A stretch of DNA of 64,000 bases from the NCBI GenBank assembly GCA_026874595.1, contig CM049313.1, forward strand, positions 80,594,659 through 80,658,658, in the 5' to 3' direction. Position 1 is the stretch's first letter. The number at the start of each line of letters is the position of its first letter. The DNA comes from Sipunculus nudus (taxonomy: Eukaryota; Annelida; Sipuncula; Golfingiida; Sipunculidae). The notes under the pieces were generated by a model, which ran no database searches, was not told the origin of the DNA, and saw only the letters and a program-made list of their open reading frames with translations. Below are positions 10,575 to 18,720 of this stretch, in pieces. The translations under genes and the position numbers were made by a program.

Positions 10575-10772
10575 TTACACTTGACAGTTGGAGCCGTGTT
10601 CTATGGGTGTGCGATGGCCCATGAAGAAGACTTCTATTGTGTTGTTATCGTCTTCCTTTGATTGCTGCTTCGTAAGCTTCACAGACCAGCGCCAACCACC
10701 TGGTTGCCATGTGTCCTCAATGTAAACAACCTTTGCTGTTTTCCTTTCCCTAAGATATGTATGGTAGCCTGT
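10575..10772 (-). CDS. Exon-like open stretch, unknown protein (fragment)
   Basis: Minus-strand frame open for 65 codons between an upstream in-frame TGA (10775-10773) and a terminal TAA (10577-10575). The translation looks more protein-like than the surrounding DNA: balanced charged residues, four internal aromatics in EDTWQPGGWRWSVKL (residues 19-33), an acidic/polar turn KEDDNN, then IEVFFMGHRTPIEHG. There is no ATG near the start, so if coding it is an exon or fragment; AG dinucleotides in the first 40 bases could be acceptors. I do not recognise the family. It sits between the A-like module and the 365-bp satellite block and is copied with the B unit. It could be a chance frame or a relic of a transposon or host exon. 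Confidence 0.28.
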   Translation of the reverse strand, partial: TGYHTYLRERKTAKVVYIEDTWQPGGWRWSVKLTKQQSKEDDNNTIEVFFMGHRTPIEHGSNCQV

Positions 10773-10879
10773 TCACTTGTCCTTAGATTGTTTATTGTTG
10801 GTGTATTGAAGTAAAATAAAATGCCAGGTTTTCCTGCAAATTGATTGTAAATTGAATAAAATCATACAAGAACCAACCA

Positions 10880-12745
10880 ATGTTCTATGACCACTATTTC
10901 AGATTTGAGATCAGAACAATTGATTTCTGCATAAACCACTATGTCCAGATTTGATAAACTTTAAAGTGGTCTATATTTTTTTCTGAAGAAGTTGAGCTAT
11001 ATGCTTGGAGATGCCAGCCAGTGGGTGTGAATGGATTGCAATGAAACCCAAGCCAGGTGTTTGTGAAGAGTCTGGTGGAGATGAAGGAGGCCAGAACCTA
11101 TTTGACTGTGTATAAGCATAAACTGGCCTGAAATCAGGTTTCTGGGGGAATGAAATTTTTGTTTGTGGGAACAGGGTAATATTTTCTTGTTTCCCTGTAT
11201 ATACACCCTAAACTGGGCCTAATGACACCAAAACCAGGTTTGTGGGACCATCAGTACAGATTTGAGGGGGAAAAATGGATTTTATCTGTATATCACTATG
11301 TTCACTGTGTCCAGATTTGGAAATTCAAACTGGTCCTAATTTTTTTTCTGATGGAGTTGAGCCAAATGCTTTGAGATACCAGCCAGTGGGTGTAAATGGA
11401 TTGCAATGATACCAAACCAGGTGTGTGTGTTGAGTTTTGTGGAGATGAGGGGGGCCAGAACCTATCTGACTGTGTATAAGCATAAACTGGCCTGAAATCA
11501 GGTTTCTGGGGGCTTGAAATTCTTGTTTGTGTCAACAGGGTAATATTATCTTGTTTCCCTGTATATACACCTTAAATTGGGCCTAATGACACCTAAACCA
11601 TGTTTTAGGGACCATCATTACAGATTTGAGGTAAAAAAAATGGATTTTCCCTGTATATCACTATGTTCACTGTGTCCAGATTTGGGAATTCAAACTGGCC
11701 CTAATTTTTTTTCTGAGGGAGTTGAGCCAAATGCTTGGTGATGCCAGCCAGTGGGTGTAAATGGATTGCAATGATACCCAAACCAGGAGTGTGTGTTGAG
11801 TTTTGTGGATATGAAGGGGGCCAGAACCTATTTGACTGTGTATAAGCATAAACTGGCCTGAAATCAGGTTTCTGGGGGCATGAAATTTTTGTTTGTGGGA
11901 ACAGGGTAATATAATCTTGTTTACCTGTATATACACCCTAAACTGGGCCTAATGACACCAAAACTAGGTTTGTGGGACCATCAGTACAGATTTGAGGGGG
12001 GGAAATGGATTTTCTCTGTATATCACTATGTTCACTGTGTCCAGATTTGGAAATTCAAACTGGCCCTAATTTTTTTTCTGAGGGAGTTGAGCCAAATGCT
12101 TGGTGATGCCAGCCAGTGGGTGTAAATGGATTGCAATGATACCCAAACCAGGAGTGTGTGTTGAGTTTTGTGGGGATGAGGAGGGGCCAGAACCTATTTG
12201 ACTGTGTATAAGCATAAACTGGCCTGAAATCAGGTTTCTGGGGGCATGAAATTTTTGTTTGTGGGAACAGGGTAATATTATCTTGTTTCCCTGTATATAC
12301 ACACTAAACTGGGCCTAATGACACCAAAACCAGGTTTGTGGGACCATCAGTACAGATTTGAGGGGAAAAATGGATTTTTTCTGTATATCACTATGTCCAC
12401 TGTGTCCAGATTTGGAAATTCAAACTGGCCCTAATTTTTTTTCTGAGGGATTTGAACCAAATGCTTTGAGATTCCAGCCAGTGGGTGTAAATGGATTGCA
12501 ATGATAGCCAAACCAGGTGTGTGTGATGAGTCTGGTAGAGATGAGGTGGTCCAAAACACTATTTGCCTGTGTATAATAAGCCATATACTGTCCTCAGCTG
12601 AAATCAGCTTTCTGGGGGCTTGAAATGTTTGCTGGTGGGAACAAGGTAATATTATCTTGTTATCATGGATATACACCCTAAAATGGGTCTAAGAACACCA
12701 AATACATGCATGTTGGACCATGAGTACAGATTTGAGGTAACAAAT
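10880..12745 (+). repeat. 365-bp satellite block, five units
   Basis: Units anchored on CCAGATTTG at 10945, 11311, 11676, 12041 and 12406, a spacing of 365-366 bp. Outer units 1 and 5 are the most diverged; units 2-4 are close to each other, the usual pattern of unequal exchange. Shared landmarks include CCAGCCAGTGGGTGT, GGCCAGAACCTATTTGACTG, CCTGAAATCAGG, CTGTATATACACCCTAAACTG and GGGACCATCAGTACAG. Minus-strand frames of 69-89 codons recur unit by unit but are byproducts. This satellite shows no similarity to the modules of A or C. Copies lie at 18828-20693, 26776-28641 and about 34735-36600. Confidence 0.93.
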
Positions 12746-12912
12746 TGTCTGTCTATAAATTAAAAAAAATCAAATATCAAACTGTTATAAACTGTATCAA
12801 TATATTTAATAAAATCTCTTTTCATCCAATGAATTGCATCTTATTTTTTTATAAATAAACCATGATATTCAATTACATCCAGTAATAAAAAATAAAAATA
12901 AAATGAATAAAA
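12746..12912. other. AT-rich spacer, nothing recognised
   Basis: A/T-dominated sequence after the satellite block with several AATAAA/TTTATT-like strings on both strands. No gene or repeat is recognised. Confidence 0.5.
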
Positions 12913-12970
12913 GTTTTTTTGTTTTTGTTTTTTTTTTTGGGGGGGGGGGGGGTGTTTGTGTTTTTTTTGC
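12913..12970 (+). repeat. Poly-T/poly-G low-complexity tract
   Basis: Long T runs, then 14 consecutive G (12939-12952), then GTTTGTG, T8 and GCAG. The G run is 14, 14, 13 and 14 in the four B copies. It can form G-quadruplexes and is error-prone in sequencing. Confidence 0.9.
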
Positions 12971-12972
12971 AG

Positions 12973-13094
12973 TAAAATCCAGGCTTCTCTTTGGATCCCG
13001 GCGGTGGGGCGAGGGTACCATGGACACCACACAACATTTGAAAGAACATTTTTTTCTTCTGTTATTGGATGACCAAGTCTCTATGAATTTTTAA
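12973..13094 (+). CDS. Exon-like open stretch after a TTTTTTTTGCAG acceptor-like site
   Basis: T8-GCAG at 12961-12972 looks like a 3' splice site. The following frame reads KSRLLFGSRRWGEGTMDTTQ, then an LKEHFFLLLLDDQVSMNF tail, and stops at 13092-13094. The GGATCCCGGCGGTGGGGCG patch is much more GC-rich than its surroundings. The opposite strand also has an ATG at the same CCATGG with a basic frame, so strand and coding status are both uncertain. Copies are in each B unit near 20921, 28868 and 36828. Confidence 0.15.
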
Positions 13095-13121
13095 AAAAAT
13101 ATTTATTCCGTTATTCAAGAT

Positions 13122-13330
13122 GACAGTGAAAATGACCCTATTTTTTCAATCATTCACCACTCTTTTCGAGCGTTCATCGAATAAGAAAGAGCCCGTCCCA
13201 CCGCATTTCCTGCGAGGGTTCGTTTCTTCAGAGTCCAAACAATCCTACAGGGGCGGGGTTTAGTCCATCTCGTCTTAAATTTGTGTCCGGGGCACGGCAA
13301 ACATTATGAAAGCGGACAAAAACTTTCATA
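13122..13330 (+). repeat. Left member of a diverged direct-repeat pair
   Basis: Aligns by eye with 13953-14165, about 831-833 bp downstream. Shared strings include AAAGAGCCCGTCCCA, TCTTAAATTT and a CAAAC boundary, with moderate identity elsewhere. Such a pair could be degraded terminal repeats of a short LTR-type element or a duplicated promoter region. No reverse transcriptase or integrase is present between them. Confidence 0.5.
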
Positions 13331-13342
13331 CGGCTGGTAAAT

Positions 13343-13360
13343 GCGTTTATATGTAAACGC
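13343..13360. repeat. Hairpin GCGTTTA-TATG-TAAACGC
   Basis: Perfect 7-bp inverted repeat with a four-base loop, directly followed by GGGGAATTCCC (13361-13371). It is found in all four B copies. Confidence 0.6.
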
Positions 13361-13371
13361 GGGGAATTCCC
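13361..13371. promoter_or_regulatory. kappaB-like palindrome GGGGAATTCCC
   Basis: Contains GGGAATTCCC, a perfect 10-bp palindrome that matches the Rel/NF-kappaB consensus GGGRNNYYCC. It lies just after the left direct repeat. Whether it functions is unknown. Confidence 0.3.
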
Positions 13372-13379
13372 GGACAATT

Positions 13380-13950
13380 CACGGAGAGATTTTATATGCA
13401 ATGATACTTTTAATTACACGTTAAAATCATTTAAAATCTACCACTATATTACTCTAAAGACATTTATTCACTGTTAAATTACCGAAATAATAACCAGCGC
13501 AAACAATGTGGGACTGCCACTAACACCAATCTGAATCACCAGCTAACATTGACTACCGATCTTACATCAGACGAAAACGCTAAACACTATATATTTTTTC
13601 AACAGTTTACTGTGCAAACCGTAACAAAACCATGCAGGATATCAAATTTACAGGTTCTTAAGGAAATATGATACAAAACATAAATTGTACCTTTGCTCAC
13701 ATTTAATAATATCATCATGATGAATTCTCCGCGAATTCTCCAGCTGTCCGCGTTATAGATGTATATATATTTATTAATGACAAAAATTGACATACAATTT
13801 TATGGATACCCGTATAATTGCGGTTTTCTGGACCGTCCCAGCCCACAGGTAGGATAATATGGATTCCCGACAATATTCTAATGACCGTTCCCTGAGCTGG
13901 AACGGGCTAAGAAGGTCCCTGTCATTTTTTTAAATTGCCAATTCCCAGGT
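13380..13950. other. AT-rich stretch between the direct repeats
   Basis: No gene recognised. It has short inverted pieces such as GAATTCTCCGCGAATTC and a TATATATATTTATT run near 13765. The second assembly gap truncates array B copy 4 in this stretch. Confidence 0.4.
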
Positions 13951-13952
13951 TT

Positions 13953-14165
13953 TTCGGATGAAAACTGGCCCAATCCTTCATTCAATCTCCAGCCTCTTCT
14001 GGCGTTCCGGGTATAAAAAAGAGCCCGTCCCATGCCTATTTAAGCCAGGACTGCATACTCTGGGGTCAAAACAATTCAACTACGGCTTGGGATTACTACC
14101 TTTCCTCTTAAATTTCCATCGCGCCCGTGTCAAACGTACCGTTTTATTCACAAACGTGCGGCAGG
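13953..14165 (+). repeat. Right member of the direct-repeat pair, with TATA box
   Basis: Second copy of 13122-13330. It contains TATAAAAAAG (about 14012-14021) followed by AGCCCGTCCC, a layout like a core promoter or an LTR U3/R region. The left copy has AATAAGAAAG in place of the TATA box. Confidence 0.45.
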
Positions 14166-14354
14166 CGCCAAAAAATTTGACAGCACCCCTCTCTCATGCC
14201 AGAATATATTTTTATATATCAAGTCCTAACCCACCACGGAACTAGGGCCTCAAATTTTTTTATCTTATTACTTACCACTTCAGACTCCTTAAAAGTCTCT
14301 CCTTTTTTAACCAAAGATTCCAATTTTTAAAATATATTAAATTTCACATTACAG

Positions 14355-14492
14355 ATAACCTACACCAAGGGGACATTACAGTTAATCCGTGATGGGCAGG
14401 ACTTCTTGGAATTTTATAATTCCCGGACGCAGGCTGACCGACTGCCTTTTTTCTTCAAGGACAGCCCTAATTTAAGCCATCATCAGACTTGA
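14355..14492 (+). CDS. Exon-like terminal open stretch, unknown protein
   Basis: An acceptor-like TTTCACATTACAG ends at 14354. It is followed by a frame of 45 codons to TGA at 14490-14492: an ITYTKGTLQLIRDGQDFLE start, then FYNSRTQADRLPFFFKDSPN and a His/Gln-rich end. An in-frame stop lies shortly upstream at 14328-14330, in the intron-like AT-rich sequence, so the open frame coincides with the predicted exon. I do not recognise the family. It lies 190 bp after the TATA-bearing direct repeat on the same strand. It could be a real last exon duplicated with the B unit, a relic, or chance. Confidence 0.3.
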   Translation: MTYTKGTLQLIRDGQDFLEFYNSRTQADRLPFFFKDSPNLSHHQT

Positions 14493-14762
14493 AGATGTCC
14501 TCAGGCCGACCTATATGTCCAGGAATGAAAGGTCACGTCTCTGTTACCTAGAGGTCGGGTCTCTGTCTAACACGAACGCGGCTGCGCTTGCGTTTCGGCA
14601 TTCTGGACGTTCAACTCTTCAAGTTTCATTTTCATCGCTTTTTCTTATTTCCAGCACTCAAGAATAGAAGAAGTATTCAGTTGGATTTGTATTATTTTTT
14701 ATTTCTGTCAAAAATGGATTGTCCTGTACAGGATAGCTACTAATAATAACACTAATAATGTG

Positions 14763-14764
14763 TC

Positions 14765-14827
<63 letters not shown>
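14763..14827 (+). repeat. CTGT microsatellite
   Basis: Pure CTGT tract of about 15 units. The same length is seen at 22711-22775. Copy 3 (30658-30734) has three more units. It is the most variable site among the B copies. Confidence 0.95.
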
Positions 14828-14828
<1 letters not shown>

Positions 14829-14974
14829 CTCCTCTTTGACTTTTGAAAATCAGCAAGACCTTATTCATATGTGCTACTGTTTCCCCCATGATAGAGGTTT
14901 TTCATTTGATCAGATCCGAATGTTCCCTGTCTGTCTGTCTGCCTAGTAACTGTCCATCTATTTCGCTGTCTTAT

Positions 14975-15506
14975 TTCCGGTCACTTCCGGCAAGCGCGTG
15001 ACCTCAGGTCATCTAGTCTGTCTGTCTGTTTGTTTGTCTGCACTCTCCTGGCCACAATTTTGCCACAATCACCTTAAAACTTTCAGAGATGATGGAGAAT
15101 TAAATTTCTAGGTGCCCTATTGTTTTTGGTTAAAATAGGTCAAAGGTCAAGGTCAAGGTCGTCAAAAATTCTCAAAACGGTTTTTTCTTCATATCTTTGT
15201 GACTATTAGTCGTATCTACTTCAACAATAGCTCATTTTAATCGTCATTCCAAGGCCTGTCATCTGGTGTGTAGCAGACTCAAATTTGCCGTAACCATGGT
15301 TACAAATTTTGGGGGAATAGTCATGATATTCGAATATAAGGGGTCTTATTTTTCTAACTTTGTCAGTTTTAAAGCTAGTGTGATCTAGTTTTTTGCATCA
15401 GGTAGCATTCAACTAGTACTACAAGATTTTGTTACAAGTTTTGCAGTATCTCGTAAAATATCTCGTGAATAGAGATATTTCGAGATTTCATTCATCTTGC
15501 GCCAAA
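14975..15506 (+). repeat. Short A-like module in B
   Basis: Partial relative of the A unit: TGTC/TTTG stretch, half-site cluster (15137-15161), TTTTCTTCATATCT, perfect palindrome GTAACCATGGTTAC (15290-15303), and a worn TCTCG cassette near 15450-15490. Confidence 0.8.
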
Positions 15507-16826
15507 GGCCACATTATTGCAGGAATCTTTCTGAAACTGACATATTATAAGTCCTACACTAGTATCTTGAAATTATTTTTTCATTTTTTGAATAGGGCCG
15601 CTAGGGGGCGCTGGATGCGAACCTCCCGAACATATCATATTTTGGCCATATCTCCAAAATTATAAGCCTCAATTACATAAACTATAGCTTATTTTCTTCC
15701 TTTGAGTTTTCTCCATAACCTAGTGTAGTCATGTGGTCACAATTTTGTGACACTTTGTCAGTGTGTCTGTCTGTTTGTCAGTTGTCCTCAAATTCGCCTG
15801 CTTGCTATTGCTCCTCACATATAGCATTCTAAAGGGCACAGTTTTGAAAGAATCCTTTTGAAACTATTACATCTTAAGTCTTACACTAATATCTCGAAAC
15901 CAATTTGTCATATTCCGGATTTGGCCGCTAGGGGGCGCTGAACTCGAACCTCTCCCAACATATCATGCTTTGGCAATATCTCCAAAACTATAAACCTCAG
16001 TTACATAAACTGTAGTTTTTTTTCTTCCTTTGAGTCTTCTCCATAACCTGGAGTAGTCATCTGGACTCAATTTTGAGTCACTTTGTCAGTGTTTTCGTCT
16101 GTTTGTCAGTTGTCCTCAAATTCGCCTGCTTGTTGGCTCTTGCGTCTCACATATAGCATTCTGTAGGCCACAGTTTTGACGGAATCCTTTTGAAACTAAT
16201 ACATCTTATGTCTTACACTAATATCTAGAAATTAATTTTTCATTTTCCGGATATGGCCACTAGTGGGCGCTGCACACGACCCCCACACACATACCATTGT
16301 ATTGGCCATATCTCTACACCCAAAGCCTCAGTTACATAAACTATAGCTTATTTTCTTCCTTTGAGTCTTCTCCATAACCTGATTAAGGCATCTGGTTTCA
16401 ATCTTCTGTCACTTTGTCAGTGTGTCCACCTGTTTGTCCGTTATCCTCAAAGTCGCCTGCTTGCTGGTTCTTACGCCTTACATATAGCATTCTACAGGCC
16501 ACAGCTTTGACGGAATCCTTTTGAAACTGGGACATCTCATGGTATACACTAATAATACGAAACGCATTTGTCGTCTTCGGAATATGTCTGCTAGAGGGCG
16601 CTACAGTCGAGCCTCCCTAGTATATCATTAATTCGCCATACCTCCAAAATTATAAATCTAAATTACATAAATTATAACTCATTTTCTTCCTTTGAATCTT
16701 TTCAATCACCAGGTTATGTCATCTGGTGTCAATCTTGTCTCACAAAGTCCGTATGTCTGTCTGTTCGTCTTTTGTTGTCAGCTTTGTCTGCTTGCCTGTT
16801 TTTTTGTCTCATATGTCATTCTACGG
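15507..16826 (+). repeat. 330-bp module, four degenerate tandem units
   Basis: Units begin at GGCCACA-type heads at 15507, 15834, 16166 and 16497 (spacing 327-332). Each contains a GAATCCTTTTGAAACT string, a CACTAATATCTCGAAA string, a CTCF-like box, CATATCTCCAAAA...ATAAACTATAGC, a TTTTCTTCCTTTGAGTCTTC string and a TTTGTCAGTGTGTCTGTCTG tail. The units are diverged, so this is an older tandem series than the 7.95-kb amplification that copied it. Relatives occur at 55966-58570. Confidence 0.85.
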
Positions 16827-18522
16827 GCCACATATTCTCAGCAATGTCCCTGAGAGTCATTCCATTAATAGAAAACCGACAATATGTTCTGTCTGTCCGT
16901 CTGTGTTTCACTTCCGATTTCCGGCAAGCGTTCGACCTATGGTCGTCTAGTTTGTTGCTTGCCGGAATCAAAGATTTCGGCAAGCATATTGCTCAGTTGC
17001 GTATGTCTGTTTGTCTGTCTGTTTGTTGCTTGCCGGAAATCTTCGATTTTCGCAAGCATGTTGATCACCCGCGTATGTTTGTTTGTTTGTTTGTTTGTTT
17101 GTCTGTCTGTTTGTCTGTATGTACACGCGCTAGAGGCCACAGTTTTTAAGCAATCGCTCTGAAACTTATGCATCAAGTGTAAGATTGGTTCTCCTCGGAG
17201 CCTATTGTTTTTGGTCATGATCGGTCAAAGGTCAAGGTCAGGGTCACCAAAAAACCTAAAATCTTTATTTTCTTCATATGTTCGTCAATAATAATCGTAG
17301 CCGCATAATCTGTAGCTCATTTTATTCCTCACTATGTTAGCTTTCCAAGTGCTGGCAAATTTTTCCGGTCAATGGTTACCATGGTAACGTATTTTTGGGG
17401 GAAATTCAGAAAATTCGAAAATTTCCCTCCAAATTTCTCATTATTCAAGTTAGAGAGGTCTAGTTTTTTGTATTGCGTAGCATTTAATATGCTCTATGCG
17501 AAATTAATGTAAGTCTCGCAAAATCTCGTGCCATTTGTCGTCAAATGAGACTTTTCGAGATTTCATTAAATACGATTTACAGGTGGCAGTTTTACAGCTA
17601 AGGTTCTGAAAGTGACATATTTTCTGTTGTTCTGTATTATCTCGAACTTGTTTTTTCATTTTTTGAAATTAGCCACCAGGGGGCGTGGTACTGGAAACAC
17701 TGCAACTTACCATTTTTCTGCAATACCAAAAAAAATATTAAACGTGGCACAATGTTTACTGTCTTATCTGAAACTAGGATCGTCGGCTTATTCCTGCCTA
17801 CATGTAGCTTTGCGCTGCTGTTACCATGGTAAGCAAGTTTTGGGGTAAAACTTGGCAATCTGAAAATAATAAGTTTTTTGCTTCTATCTCTGTTAATATT
17901 TATACTACAAGTGTCTAGTTTTCTGCATGAGGTAGCATTCCCTTCCCACTAATGCAGTTAATTGCAAGTCTCGTAGAATCTCGCTCTGTTTTCCGTCAAA
18001 CGAGAAATTACGAGATTTCACAGAAATGCATATAACTTGGTCACCTTTTCGGCTAAAGAGGAGCAGTTTTCAGCATTTTGTTGCGTTTTGGGAGCTTAAC
18101 AAGATAATAACTTATATCTCGCCACATCTCGTACCATCTCCCGCCAAATGAGAATATTCGAGAATTCGAACAAATGTCTATATCTCTGTCATTTGAATGC
18201 CAGAGATTTTATTTTTCTATTGTTCAAGATTCACTTGACTAGTTTGAAGTGACAAAATTGAATATCTCGTCATATCTCGCATCATTTCTTGTCAAACGAG
18301 AACATGGGACCATTCAAAGATACGCCTATAATTCTGTTATTTTAATGCTGAAGACCTTTAGTTTTCAGCATTCGATAGCGTCTAACACTCTCGGTCACAT
18401 TATGTGTTTATATTGTAAGTTTCGTCAAATCTGGGATCGTTTTTTCTTCAAATAAAAAAGTACATCCTATTGCCGTGACCATAAGTGGCGGCAGTATGTG
18501 ATAGTAAATGTCGGCAGGGGCA

Positions 18523-18720
18523 TTACACTTGACAGTTGGAGCCGTGTTCTATGGGTGTGCGATGGCCCATGAAGAAGACTTCTATTGTGTTGTTATCGTC
18601 TTCCTTTGATTGCTGCTTCGTAAGCTTCACAGACCAGCGCCAACCACCTGGTTGCCATGTGTCCTCAATGTAAACAACCTTTGCTGTTTTCCTTTCCCTA
18701 AGATATGTATGGTAGCCTGT
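18523..18720 (-). CDS. Exon-like stretch, copy in B2
   Basis: Same open frame as at 10575-10772, with no difference seen. Confidence 0.25.
   Translation of the reverse strand, partial: TGYHTYLRERKTAKVVYIEDTWQPGGWRWSVKLTKQQSKEDDNNTIEVFFMGHRTPIEHGSNCQV

Larger units (their letters stand above)
8551..16499 (+). repeat. Array B copy 1
   Basis: First readable copy, 7949 bp, used below as the reference for sub-features. It starts mid-module at the gap edge. Positions after 8860 map to copy 2 by adding 7948. Confidence 0.93.

Noticed and set aside
11667-11936. Minus-strand frames repeated in the 365-bp satellite
   Set aside because: Present unit by unit with stops and frameshifts between units; a satellite byproduct.
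13958-14245. 95-codon + frame over the right direct repeat
   Set aside because: It lies on the TATA-bearing repeat, has no recognisable domain, and its paralogous left repeat is not open in the same way.
14548-14601. Minus-strand ATG with a very basic 17-residue start (MPKRKRSRVRVRQRPDL) next to an AGGTAACAG donor-like string
   Set aside because: The frame reaches a TAG that overlaps the possible donor, so it cannot be spliced onward; too short to call.
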